NCBI GenBank assembly: GCA_026874595.1
Contig: CM049315.1
Span: forward strand, 79,376,065 to 79,440,064
Direction of reading: 5' to 3'
Length of the DNA: 64,000 nt
Source of the DNA: Sipunculus nudus
Taxonomy: Eukaryota > Annelida > Sipuncula > Golfingiida > Sipunculidae
Of the stretch, positions 13,436-23,280 are shown one piece after another. The notes beneath the pieces are model-generated. The model saw nothing but the letters and a program-made list of their open reading frames with translations. It searched no databases and had not been told where the DNA came from. Each line of letters begins with the position of its first letter. Position 1 is the stretch's first letter. The position numbers were made by a program, and so were the translations under genes.

Positions 13436-14387
13436 TATCTAAAAGTTCCTCCAGGGTAGGGTACTTAGCTGGTTGGCAGGTCCTTTAGGGTAGGGAACTG
13501 CCTGCCGACGAAGTACCCTACCTCAGAGGACCAGCCTACAGACTAAGTTCCTTACCATAGAGGACCTGCCTACCAACTGAGTACCCTACCCTAAAGGGAC
13601 CTGCCTACACACTGAGAACCCTACCCTAAAGGGACCTGCCTAGCCACTAAGTACCCTAGCCTAAAGGGACCTGCCTACCCAATAAGTACCCTGCCCTAAA
13701 GTGACCTGCCTACCGACTAAGTACCCTACCCTATACTAACAAACTGCCTACCGACTAAGTACCCTACCCTAAAGGGACCTGCCTGCCCATTAAGTACCAT
13801 AGCCTAAATGGACCTGCCTACCCACTAAGTACCCTAGCCTTAAGGGACCTGTCTACCCACTGAGTACCCTAGCCTAAAGGGACCTGCCTAGCCACTAAGT
13901 ACCCTAGCCTAAAGGGACTAGCCTACCCACTAAGTAACCTAGCCTAAAGGGACCTGCCTACCCCCTTAGTACCCTACCCTAAAGAGACCTGCCTACCGAC
14001 TAAGTACCCTACCCTAAAGGGACCTTCCTACCCACTAAGTACCCTAGCCTAAAGGGACCTGGCTACCCACTAAGTACCGTACCCTAAAGGGACCTGCCTA
14101 CCGACTAAGTACCGTACCCTAAAGGGACCTGCCTACCCACTAAGTACCTTACCCTAAAGGGACCTACCTACCTACTAAGTACCCTACTCTGAAGAGACCT
14201 ATCTACAGTCTAAGTACCCTAGCCTAAAGGGACCTTCCTACCATTTACGTACACTAGCCTAAATGGACCTGCCTACCGACTAAGTACCCTACCCTAAAGT
14301 GACCCGCCTACCGACTAAGTACCCTACCCTAAAGGGACCTGCCTAACAACTAAGTAACCTATACTAATGACCTCCCTGACTGCTTAC

Positions 14388-14465
14388 CTTTTTATGGAGA
14401 GGGGTACAGTCCACTGGTGCAGATTTTGTCAGGAACTCTTGTTTAGGTAATTGCCAACTGTCCAT
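14388..14465 (-). CDS. Candidate exon 1 without partner exons in the window (from E1)
   Basis: The frame is ATG-started, 26 codons (MDSWQLPKQEF... ending PLHKK), directly before a GTAAGC donor at 14387-14382. The exons it would join lie beyond the left edge, because S0 holds only satellite for 14.4 kb. In-frame codons upstream of the ATG are open back to a TGA, so the ATG is the first possible start in this exon. See the entry at 16248-17868 for the full gene model. Confidence 0.3.
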
Positions 14466-14519
14466 AAATCCAGAATGATTGTTGATAGGAACTCAAGTCT
14501 TGGTTTTCTCTGAAAAATG

Positions 14520-15182
14520 GGTAAGCAAATTTATTAGAAACTACAATTGGTTGGACAAGATCCTAAGAGGGCCCCACATATACTAAAATGTAAACCATTT
14601 ATGATTTTTATATCGATATTAACCACCCCAGTAAATTGATGATAAAAACTCAATAATAAAAATGTGTATTTCTAACGATCTTTTTTTTTCACATATGACA
14701 ACTTATAAACATTTACGCAGACATTATTTATTTTATTGAACAATTTTCACACAACACATGCGTATGGTTGCAAATGGTAATAAATCACAAAAAAATACTA
14801 GCAGTAAATGTTCAACACTAGAAATGATTGCATATGGTAGTAAATAAAAAAAATATGAGTAGCAAATGATCAACATTTGCATTTGGTTACATATGGTATT
14901 GAATTACTAAAGATATTGTACTAAATCACCATAGGCATATCTAGCAAATATGTAAATTAACCAGTAAAATTGACAAAAAAAAGTCTATAACTAAAATATC
15001 AGTATTTATAACAATCTTTATCACAAAAGAAAATGTATAAACAGGTATTTTCATCAGAATTTTTAGTTTCATCTAGCATATTCCACAGAAAACTTTCAAA
15101 TGGTTTCAAATGATATTAAACCACTAAAGATAGGGTACAAAATCACCAAAGACATGAGTCGCAAATGGTCGTTACAGTTCAT
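14520..15182. other. AT-rich spacer of E1 with degenerate ~60-bp repeats
   Basis: AT-rich with A and T runs. A loose repeat built around CATATGGTA-T-AAT-AC recurs at about 14771, 14831 and 14890 (spacing 60 and 59 bp). On the minus-strand gene model this lies upstream of exon 1 and would hold its promoter, but I see no element I can name. The matching tract in E2 gives a 99-codon minus-strand frame (17937-18236) rich in F, Y, I and C; homopolymer length changes shorten it in other copies, so I regard it as chance. Confidence 0.6.
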
Positions 15183-15239
15183 CTAGACTCTACCAAACCC
15201 TTCAAAATCTTCGTCGTCTGACTGCAGGAATATTTGCAT
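15183..15239 (-). other. Acidic micro-ORF (MQIFLQSDDEDFEGFGRV)
   Basis: An 18-codon frame with stop TAG. It is open a further 11 or so codons upstream (reading EVEKRTEDI before the M) behind a pyrimidine-rich stretch, so it could be part of an exon rather than a stand-alone ORF. A GTAGAG directly after the GGGTTTG codons could serve as a weak donor. The same frame is present in other E units, for example 18589-18645 in E2 and 21962-22018 in E3. I do not assign a function. Confidence 0.25.
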
Positions 15240-15405
15240 GATATCCTCTGTCCTCTTCTCGACTTCGTATGTAAAACAAATTCATCCTCATCGTCATCAT
15301 CAGAGCAACAGTGCTTGAATGATTAGATTATTATGTTGCTATCAATTTTGTGCGTCCCATGCGGCCTTGATCTGTTTCTGTTTGTGAAAATGTTTGCAAC
15401 AGAAA

Positions 15406-16150
15406 ATCTCTGATCCTGGACAGGCCGCCATATAGTACTTTGGGTGGGTCTGTTATTTGACAGGGATGGCACCAATCATCTTTTTCAATTTGAGAAAGAA
15501 CAAGCATGTTCTTGTTGGGATATCCGGTGTGAAATAAAATCACCGATTTTGCTCTGGCAGTCATATTGCATTTCCACCAGGTCTGTAATTCGATAGGTCT
15601 GAAGCCCTCATAGGTACCAATCATACTGTGAATATGATGAAGATCAAGCATCTTCTTATTGAGATATAGCACACAACAACAAAAATCACCGATTGTGCTC
15701 TGGCAGCCAAAAACAATTCCGACAAGTCTGTAATTCTGCAGGTCTGGAGACCTGTTAGGTACCAACCATCCCAATGAATATGAGAAAGATCAAGCACGTT
15801 CTTAGAAGATATTTCGTGCCAAATAAAACCTGAATACCCAGAGAGGGTGTCATTCGATATGTCTGGAGCCCTTATAGGTACCAAACATCCCTGTGGATAT
15901 GAGAAAAATCAAGCATGTTCTTTTTAAGATATCGAAGGTGTAAGAAAATCACCAGTTGTTCACTGGTGGCCAAATTGGAATACATACAGGTTTGTAATTC
16001 GAAAGGTCAAGATTCCTCATAGCTGCCAAACATCCCTGTGAATATTAGAATGATCTAGCTTGTTTTATTTGAGATATCATGCATGAAGAAAATCATCCAT
16101 TGTGCTCTGTGAGCAAATATTGGAATACCAACCGGTCTGCAATTAAATAG
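15406..16150. repeat. Array of ~143-bp repeats in E1 (5.5 copies)
   Basis: Units begin at 15406, 15541 (CACCGATTTTGCTCTGGCAG), 15687 (CACCGATTGTGCTCTGGCAG), 15829 (short, 121 bp, lacking the head), 15950 (CACCAGTTGTTCACTGGTGG) and 16094 (partial). Shared landmarks are ATATGAGAAAGATCAAGCA, GGTCTG-AATTC and a tail in AAAAT. Similarity between units is moderate, so this array is much older than the E-unit amplification. The minus strand shows overlapping frames of 147 and 87 codons. A one-base deletion in CCAAAAACAATTCC relative to E4 breaks what is a single 184-codon frame there. Confidence 0.92.
16064..16069 (-). promoter_or_regulatory. Possible poly(A) signal AATAAA
   Basis: AATAAA on the minus strand, about 180 bp past the stop of the candidate terminal exon, inside the 143-bp repeat array. 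In AT-rich sequence this hexamer is common by chance, so support is weak. Confidence 0.2.
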
Positions 16151-16247
16151 ATGGACTATTCAGAAAACAAGACCAAGTCAAATTTGTATTGAGGAAACTT
16201 AAGTAAATATACAATGAGAGTGAAAGGAATAGGTATACCATACATTA

Positions 16248-17868
16248 TCATTTCAGTCGGAAGTGTTTAATTTTTTTAATATCCATTGCCCAGGGCAGAT
16301 CCACCTGCCACACAACAGGTTGGAATGATGCACTGCCTGCACCAAAACAGTTGAGGTCATACGCCCCCAGGAACGTGTATTCAGCGACCTGGAAGTAAAG
16401 AAAATGATGTAAGTATCGACTTGTGAGACAAAATATCTCTCAAGTCAATACTTACATCATTATGTAAGCAGACAGGTTTCTTTCTACCAGTAATCTGACT
16501 ACCCTATACTAACAAACTGCCTACCGACTAAGTACCCTACCCTATACTAACAAACTGCCTACCGACTAAGTACCCTACCCTAAAGAAACCTGCCTACTGA
16601 CTATGTACCCTACCGTAAATGGACCTGCCGACCCACTATGTAACCTACCCTGAAGGGACCTGCCTACCCACTAAGTACCCTACCCTAAAGGGACCTGCCT
16701 ACCCACTGAGTACCCTAGCCTAAAGGGACCTGCCTACCCACTGAGTACCCTAGCCTAAAAGGACCTGCCTAACCACTAAGTACCCTACCCTAAAGGTACC
16801 TGCCTATCCACTAAGTACCCTACCCTAAAGGGACCTGCCTACCCACTAAGTACCCTAGCCTAAAAGGACCTGCCTGCCGACTAAGTACCCTACCCTAAAG
16901 GGACCTGCCTGCCGACTAAGTACCCTACCCTTAAGAGACCTGCCTACCGACTAAGTACCCTACCCTAAAGGGACCTGCCTACCGACTAAGTACCCTACCC
17001 TAAAGGGACCTGCCTACCGACTAAGTACCCTACCCTAAAGAGACCTGCCTACCGACTAAGTACGCTACCCTAAAGGGACCTGCCTATCGACTAAGTACGC
17101 TACCCTAAAGGGACCTGCCTACCGACTAAGTACGCTACCCTAAAGGGACCTGCCCACCGACTAAGTACGCTACCCTAAAGGGACCTGCCTACCCACTAAG
17201 TACCCTGCTCTAAAGGGACCTGCCTACCCACTAAGTACCCTGCCCTAAAGGGACCTGCCTACCCACTAAGTACCCTGCTTAGAGGGACCTGCCTACCCAC
17301 TAAGTACCCTACCCTAAAGGGACCTGCCTACCCACTAAGTACCCTGCCTTAGAGGGACCTGCCTACCCACTAAGTACCCTACCCTAAAGGGACCTGCCTA
17401 CCCACTAAGTACCCTACCCTAAAGTGACCTGCCTACCCACTAAGTACCCTAACCTAAAGTGACCTGCCTACCTACTAAGTACCTTACCCTAAAGGGACCT
17501 GCCTACAGACTAAGTACCCTGCCTTAAAGGACCTGCCTACCCACTAAGTACCCTACCCTAAAGGGACCTGCCTGCCGACTAAGTACCCTACCCTAAAGGG
17601 ACCTGCCTGCCGACTAAGTACCCTACCCTTAAGAGACCTGCCTACCGACTAAGTACCCTACCCTAAAGGGACCTGCCTACAGACTAAGTAACCTACCCTG
17701 GGGGACCTGCCTACCGACTAAGTACCCTACCCTAAAGGAACCTGCCTAACAACTAAATAACCTATACTTATGACCTCCCTGACTGCTTACCTGTTTATGG
17801 AGAGGGGTACAGTCCACTGGTGCAGATTTTGTCAGGAACTCTTGTTTAGGTAATTGCCAACTGTCCAT
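16248..17868 (-). CDS. Candidate three-exon small gene (E2 exon 1 to E1 exons 2-3), satellite-filled intron
   Basis: Model on the minus strand: exon 1 17868-17791, intron 1 17790-16495 (1296 bp, nearly all satellite), exon 2 16494-16456, intron 2 16455-16389 (67 bp), exon 3 16388-16248 with stop TGA. All junctions are phase 0. Predicted product is 85 residues: MDSWQLPKQEF..., then ITGRKKPVCLHND, then VAEYTFLGAYDLNCFGAG... ending IKKIKHFRLK. It has no signal peptide or obvious membrane segment, three cysteines and a basic C-terminus. Intron 2 has a strong donor (GTAAGTATT), a branch-like CTTAC and a pyrimidine tract TTTTCTTTACTTCCAG. Intron 1 has donor GTAAGC but a purine-rich acceptor (TATAGGGTAGTCAG), the weakest part of the model. 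In E2, exon 1 ends HKQ because of CAG for AAG. I recognise no family. It could be a pseudogene fragment. Confidence 0.35.
16404..16460. repeat. 25-bp inverted repeat overlapping intron 2
   Basis: Arms 16404-16428 and 16436-16460 pair at 23 of 25 positions around a 7-bp loop (CAAAATA). The outer arm ends are ATGATGTAAGTAT and ATACTTACATCAT. On the minus strand the 5' splice site GTAAGT of candidate intron 2 lies inside one arm and the branch-like ACTTAC in the other. Copies are at 19811-19867, 23185-23241, 33246-33302, 36654-36710, 40028-40084, 45818-45874, 52372-52428, 55746-55802 and 62340-62396. Confidence 0.9.
16500..17770. repeat. Satellite block S1, short class (1271 bp)
   Basis: Head-to-tail 35-bp monomers with no inverted block. 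The first two monomers are the variant CCCTATACTAACAAACTGCC, which also flanks the other E units on this side. Monomers with GTACGCTACCC cluster at about 17060-17170 and GTACCCTGC at about 17200-17350. S4 is the matching copy with the same length. Confidence 0.95.
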
Positions 17869-19906
17869 AAATCCAGAATGATTGTTGATAGGAACTCAAG
17901 TCTTGGTTTTCTCTGAAAAATGGGTAAGCAAATTTATTAGAAACTACAATTGGTTGGACAAGATCCTAAGAGGGCCCCACATATACTAAAATGTAAACCA
18001 TTTATGATTTTTATATTGATATTAACCACCCCAGTAAATTGATGATAAAAACTCCATAATAAAAATGTGTGTATTTCTAACGATCTTTTTTTCACATATG
18101 AAAACTTATAAACATTTACGCAGGCATTATTTATTTTATTGAACAACATGCACACAACACATGCGTATGGTTGCATATGGTAATAAATCACAAAAAAATA
18201 CAAGCAGTAAATGTTCAACACTAGAAATGATTGCATATGGTAGTAAATAAAAAAAATATGAGTAGCAAATGATCAACATTTGCATTTGGTTACATATGGT
18301 ATTGAATTACTAAAGATATTGTAATAAATCACCATAGGCATATCTAGCAAATATGTAAATTAACCAGTAAAATTGACAAAAAAAAGTTGTCTATAACTAA
18401 AATATCAGTATTTATAACAATCTTTATCACAAAAGAAAATGTAAAAACAGGTATTTTCATCAGAATTTTTAGTTTCATCTAGCATATTCCACAGAAAACT
18501 TTCAAATGGTTTCAAATGATATTAACTCACTAAAGATATGGTACTAAATCACCAAAGACATGAGTCGCAAATGGTCGTTACAGTTCATCTAGACTCTACC
18601 AAACCCTTCAAAATCTTCGTCGTCTGACTGCAGGAATATTTGCATGATATCCTCTGTCCTCTTCTCGACTTCGTATGTAAAAAAAATTCATCCTCATCGT
18701 CATCATCAGAGCAACAGTGCTTGAATGATTAGATTATTATGTTGCTATCAATTTTGTGCGTCCCATGCGGCCTGGATCTGTTTCTGTTTGTGAAAATGTT
18801 TGCAACAGAAAATCTCTGATCCTGGACAGGCCGCCATATAGTACTTTGGGTGGGTCTGTTATTTGACAGGGATGGCACCAATCATCTTTTTCAATTTGAG
18901 AAAGAACAAGCATGTTCTTGTTGGGATATCCGGTGTGAAATAAATCACCGATTTTGCTCTGGCAGTCATATTGCATTTCCACCAGGTCTGTAATTCGATA
19001 GGTCTGAAGCCCTCATAGGTACCAATCATACTGTGAATATGATGAAGATCAAGCATCTTCTTATTGAGATATAGCACACAACAACAAAAATCACCGATTG
19101 TGCTCTGGCAGCCATATAGCAATTCCGACAAGTCTGTAATTCTGCAGGTCTGGAGCCCTGTAAGGTACCAACCATCCCAATGAATATGAGAAAGATCAAG
19201 CACGTTCTTATAAAGATATTTCGTGCCAAATAAAACCTGAATACCCAGAGAGGGTGTCATTCGATATGTCTGGAGCCCTTATAGGTACCAAACATCCCTG
19301 TGGATATGAGAAAAATCAAGCATGTTCTTTTTAAGATATCGTAGGTGTAAGAAAATCACCAGTTGTTCACTGGTGGCCAAATTGGAATACATACAGGTTT
19401 GTAATTCGAAAGGTCAAGATTCCTTATAGCTGCCAAACATCCCTGTGAATATTAGAATGATCTAGCTTGTTTTATTTGAGATATCATGCATGAAGAAAAT
19501 CATCCATTGTGCTCTGTGAGCAAATATTGGAATACCAACCGGTCTGCAATTAAATAGATGGACTATTCAGAAAACAAGACCAAGTCAAATTTGTATTGAG
19601 GAAACTTAAGTAAATATACAATGAGAGTGAAAGGAATAGGTATACCATACATTATCATTTCAGTCGGAAGTGTTTAATTTTTTTAATACCCATTGCCCAG
19701 GGCAGATCCACCTGGCACACAACAGGTTGGAATGATGCACTGCCTGCACCAAAACAGTTGAGGTCATACGCCCCCAGGAACGTGTATTCAGCGACCTGGA
19801 AGTAAAGAAAATGATGTAAGTATCGACTTGTGAGACAAAATATCTCTCAAGTCAATACTTACATCATTATGTAAGCAGACAGGTTTCTTTCTACCAGTAG
19901 TCTGAC
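17771..19906 (-). repeat. E2: AT-rich interspersed unit, type B
   Basis: Same layout as E1. Type B markers: GAACAACATGCACAC, GTTGTCTATAAC, GAAATAAATCACC (one A shorter than A/C types), TTCTTATAAAGATA, AATACCCATTGCC and CACCTGGCACAC. The left junction reads CTATACTTATGACC, shared with E5. The one-base loss at about 18943 splits the minus-strand frame of the repeat array into 81- and 133-codon pieces. Confidence 0.95.
18812..19557. repeat. Array of ~143-bp repeats in E2
   Basis: 5.5 copies in the same order as in E1, 746 bp long. The B-type changes are ATCGTAGGTG, TTCCTTATAGCTG and TATAAAGATATTTCG. Three overlapping minus-strand frames (81, 133 and 67 codons) cross it in different phases, which argues that none is maintained as protein. 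Confidence 0.9.
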
Positions 19907-21241
19907 TACCCGATACTAACAAACTGCCTACCGACTAAGTACCCTACCCTATACTAACAAACTGCCTACTGACTAAGTACCCTACCCTAAAGAAACCTGC
20001 CTACTGACTATGTACCCTACCGTAAATGGACCTGCCTACCCACTAAGTACCCTACCCTAAAGGGACCTGCCAACCCACTAAGTACCCTAGCCTAAAGGGA
20101 CCTGCCTACCCACTGAGTACCCTAGCCTAAAAGGACCTGCCTACCCACTAAGTACCCTACCCTAAAGGGACCTGCCTACCCACTAAGTACCCTACCCTAA
20201 AGGGACCTGCCTACCCACTAAGTACCCTAGCCTAAAAGGACCTGCCTGCCGACTAAGTACCCTACCCTAAAGGGACCTGCCTGCCGACTAAGTACCCTAC
20301 CCTTAAGAGACCTGCCTACCGACTAAGTACCCTACCCTAAAGGGACCTGCCTACCGACTAAGTACCCTACCCTAAAGGGACCTGCCTACCGACTAAGTAC
20401 CCTACCCTAAAGAGACCTGCCTACCGACTAAGTACGCTACCCTAAAGGGACCTGCCTATCGACTAAGTACGCTACCCTAAAGGGACCTGCCTACCGACTA
20501 AGTACGCTACCCTAAAGGGGCCTGCCCACCGAATAAGTACGCTACCCTAAAGGGACCTGCCTACCCACTAAGTACCCTGCCCTAAAGGGACCTGCCTACC
20601 CACTAAGTACCCTGCCCTAAAGGGACCTGCCTACCCACTAAATACCCTGCCTTAGAGGGACCTGCCTACCCACTAAGTACCCTACCCTAAAGGGACCTGC
20701 CTACCCACTAAGTACCCTGCCTTAGAGGGACCTGCTTACCCACTAAGTACCCTACCCTAAAGGGACCTGCCTACCCACTAAGTACCCTACCCTAAAGTGA
20801 CCTGCCTACCCACTAAGTACCCTAACCTAAAGTGACCTGCCTACCTACTAAGTACCCTACCCTAAAGGGACCTGCCTACAGACTAAGTACCCTGCCTTAG
20901 AGGACCTGCCTACCCACTAAGTACCCTACCCTAAAGGGACCTGCCTGCCGACTAAGTACCCTACCCTAAAGGGACCTGCCTGCCGACTAAGTACCCTACC
21001 CTTAAGAGACCTGCCTACCGACTAAGTACCATACCCTAAAGGGACCTGCCTACAGACTAAGTAACCTACCCTAGGGGACCTGCCTACCGACTAAGTACCC
21101 TACCCTAAAGGGACCTGCCTAACAACTAAGTAACCTATACTAATGACCTCCCTGACTGCTTACCTTTTTATAGAAAGGGGTACAGTCCACTGGTGCAGAT
21201 TTTGTCAGGAACTCTTGTTTAGGTAATTGCCAACTGTCCAT
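19655..21241 (-). CDS. Candidate three-exon small gene (E3 exon 1 to E2 exons 2-3)
   Basis: Exon 1 21241-21164, satellite intron 21163-19902 (1262 bp), exon 2 19901-19863, 67-bp intron 19862-19796, exon 3 19795-19655. Predicted length 85 residues. Exon 1 is the C-type version, ending PFYKK rather than PLHKK. Exon 2 starts TTGRKK. Exon 3 carries the two B-type replacements: Trp to Cys in the VVWQVD stretch (TGC for TGG) and Asp to Gly after PWAM. The replaced Trp suggests weak constraint or a non-functional copy. Confidence 0.3.
19907..21143. repeat. Satellite block S2, short class (1237 bp)
   Basis: Head-to-tail monomers, no inverted block. It begins TACCCGATACTAACAAACTG and contains the order of GTACGCTACCC and GTACCCTGCC monomers seen in S1. 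S5 and S8 are copies of identical length. Confidence 0.95.
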
Positions 21242-23280
21242 AAATCCAGAATGATTGTTGATAGGAACTCAAGTCTTGGTTTCCTCTGAAAAATGGGTAA
21301 GCAAATTTATTAGAAACTACAATTGGTTGGACAAGATCCTAAGAGGGCCCCACATATACTAAAATGTAAACCATTTATGATTTTTATATCGATATTAACC
21401 ACCCCAGTAAATTGATGATAAAAACTCCATAATAAAAATGTGTATTTCTAACGATCTTTTTTTTTCACATATGACAACTTATAAACATTTACGCAGGCAT
21501 TATTTATTTTATTGAACAATTTTCACACAACACATGCGTATGGTTGCAAATGGTAATAAATCACAAAAAAATACTAGCAGTAAATGTTCAACACTAGAAA
21601 TGATTGCATATGGTAGTAAATAAAAAACAAAATATGACTAGCAAATGAACAACATTTGCATTTGGTTACATATGGTATTGAATTACTAAAGATATTGTAC
21701 TAAATCACCATAGGCATATCTAGCAAATATGTAAATTAACCAGTAAAATTGACAAAAAAAAGTCTATAACTAAAATATCAGTATTTATAACAATCTTTAT
21801 CACAAAAGAAAATGTATAAACAGGTATTTTCATCAGAATTTTTAGTTTCATCTAGCATATTCCACAGAAAACTTTCAAATGGTTTCAAATGATATTAACT
21901 CACTAAAGATATGGTACTAAATCACCAAAGACATGAGTCGCAAATGGTCGTTACAGTTCATCTAGACTCTACCAAACCCTTCAAAATCTTCGTCGTCTGA
22001 CTGCAGGAATATTTGCATGATATCCTCTGTCCTCTTCTCGACTTCGTATGTAAAAAAAATTCATCCTCATCGTCATCATCAGAGCAACAGTGCTTGAATG
22101 ATTAGATTATTATGTTGCTATCAATTTTGTGCGTCCCATGCGGCCTTGATCTGTTTCTGTTTGTGAAAATGTTTGCAACAGAAAATCTCTGATCCTGGAC
22201 AGGCCGCCATATAGTACTTTGGGTGGGTCTGTTATTTGACAGGGATGGCACCAATCATCTTTTTTCAATTTGAGAAAGAACAAGCACGTTCTTGTTGGGA
22301 TATCCGGTGTGAAATAAAATCACCGATTTTGCTCTGGCAGTCATATTGCATTTCCACCAGGTCTGTAATTCGATAGGTCTGAAGCCCTCATAGGTACCGA
22401 TCATACTGTGAATATGATGAAGATCAAGCGTCTTCTTATTGAGATATAGCACACAACAACAAAAATCACCGATTGTGCTCTGGCAGCCATATAGCAATTC
22501 TGACAAGTCTGTAATTCTGCAGGTCTGGAGCCCTGTTAGGTACCAACCATCCCTATGAATATGAGAAAGATCAAGCACGTTCTTAGAAGATATTTCGTGC
22601 CAAATAAAACCTGAATACCCAGAGAGGGTGTCATTCGATATGTCTGGAGCCCTTATAGGTACCAAACATCCCTGTGGATATGAGAAAAATCAAGCATGTT
22701 CTTTTTAAGATATCGAAGGTGTAAGAAAATCACCAGTTGTTCACTGGTGGCCAAATTGGAATACATACAGGTTTGTAATTCGAAAGGTCAAGATTCCTCA
22801 TAGCTGCCAAACATCCCTGTGAATATTAGAATGATCTAGCTTGTTTTATTTGAGATATCATGCATGAAGAAAATCATCCATTGTGCTCTGTGAGCAAATA
22901 TTGGAATACCAGCCGGTCTGCAATTAAATAGATGGACTATTCAGAAAACAAGACCAAGTCAAATTTGTATTGAGGAAACTTAAGTAAATATACAATGAGA
23001 GTGAAAGGAATAGGTATACCATACATTATCATTTCAGTCGGAAGTGTTAAATTTTTTTAATATCCATTGCCCAGGGCAGATCCACCTGCCACACAACAGG
23101 TTGGAATGATGCACTGCCTGCACCAAAACAGTTGAGGTCATACGCCCCCAGGAACGTGTATTCAGCGACCTGGAAGTAAAGAAAATGATGTAAGTATCGA
23201 CTTGTGAGACAAAATATCTCTCAAGTCAATACTTACATCATTATGTAAGCAGACAGGTTTCTTTCTACCAGTAGTCTGAC
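21144..23280 (-). repeat. E3: AT-rich interspersed unit, type C
   Basis: Same layout as E1. Type C markers: TTATAGAAAGGGG near the left end, GGTTTCCTCTG, AAAAAACAAAATATGACTAG, CATCTTTTTTCAATT (six T), CCGATCATACTG, CAGCCGGTCTGC and GTGTTAAATTTTTTT. The extra T shifts the minus-strand frame in the repeat array, leaving 136 codons (22255-22665) that end QIEKR. Confidence 0.95.
22185..22931. repeat. Array of ~143-bp repeats in E3
   Basis: 5.5 copies, 747 bp. It carries the C-type six-T run that truncates the minus-strand open frame at 136 codons. Landmarks and order match E1. Confidence 0.9.

Larger units (their letters stand above)
1..14367. repeat. Satellite block S0: 35-bp monomer array, long class with inverted blocks
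   Basis: About 410 tandem monomers of 35 bp (AGTACCCT recurs at 1, 36, 71 and onward). Nearly every monomer contains CCCTAAA. No open frame of note: 35 is not a multiple of 3 and TAA/TAG occur in each unit. Inverted 49-bp blocks start at 791, 1374, 2188, 2771, 3689, 4715, 5146, 5996, 6881, 7801, 8686, 9537, 10457, 11342 and 13451, with truncated ones at 1222 and 2619. A marker variant reading AGACCTATCTACAG recurs at 369, 578, 1012, 1975, 2402, 3474, 4928, 5781, 6666, 7586, 8471, 9331, 10242, 11124, 12328, 13066 and 14194, showing a secondary period of about 0.85-0.92 kb. The block starts mid-array at the window edge and ends in a decayed monomer reading CCTATACTAA before E1. Confidence 0.97.
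14368..16499 (-). repeat. E1: 2.13-kb AT-rich interspersed unit, type A
   Basis: First of ten near-identical units. In plus-strand order it holds: the start of putative intron 1 (14368-14387); exon 1 (14388-14465); an AT-rich tract with degenerate 60-bp repeats; an acidic micro-ORF (15183-15239); a 5.5-copy array of about 143-bp repeats (15406-16150); exon 3 (16248-16388); a 67-bp intron (16389-16455); and exon 2 (16456-16494). Gene parts are on the minus strand. Type A markers are ACTCAATAATAAA, GCAGACATTATT, AAACCACTAAAGATAGGG and TAATCTGAC at the right end. E1 shares GCAGCCAAAAACAATTCC with E8 only. Confidence 0.95.

Noticed and set aside
1-14367. CRISPR-like array of 35-bp direct repeats
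   Set aside because: Monomers are contiguous with no unique spacers, vary throughout, and no cas genes are present. This is satellite DNA.
1-14367. True telomere
   Set aside because: CCCTAAA occurs once per 35 bp and is not in tandem heptamers, and the arrays are interrupted by E units.
14368-16499. E unit as an autonomous transposon
   Set aside because: No transposase, reverse transcriptase or integrase motif is visible on either strand, and the end repeats are short and not at the homology boundary. All copies share the same satellite context, which fits segmental duplication better than independent insertion.
17937-18236. 99-codon F/Y/I-rich frame in the AT-rich tract of E2
   Set aside because: Shortened to 71 codons in the near-identical E5 by a homopolymer change, and not kept in A, C or D units. 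It also runs antisense-free through low-complexity AT sequence.
18859-19260. Minus-strand frame of 133 codons in E2 (also 35702-36103)
   Set aside because: Lies in the 143-bp repeats, overlaps other open frames in different phases, and is broken by single-base indels in other E copies.
22255-22665. 136-codon frame in C and D units
   Set aside because: It is the 184-codon E4 frame shifted by a T-run length change. Repeat-derived composition with no domain, so not called as a gene.
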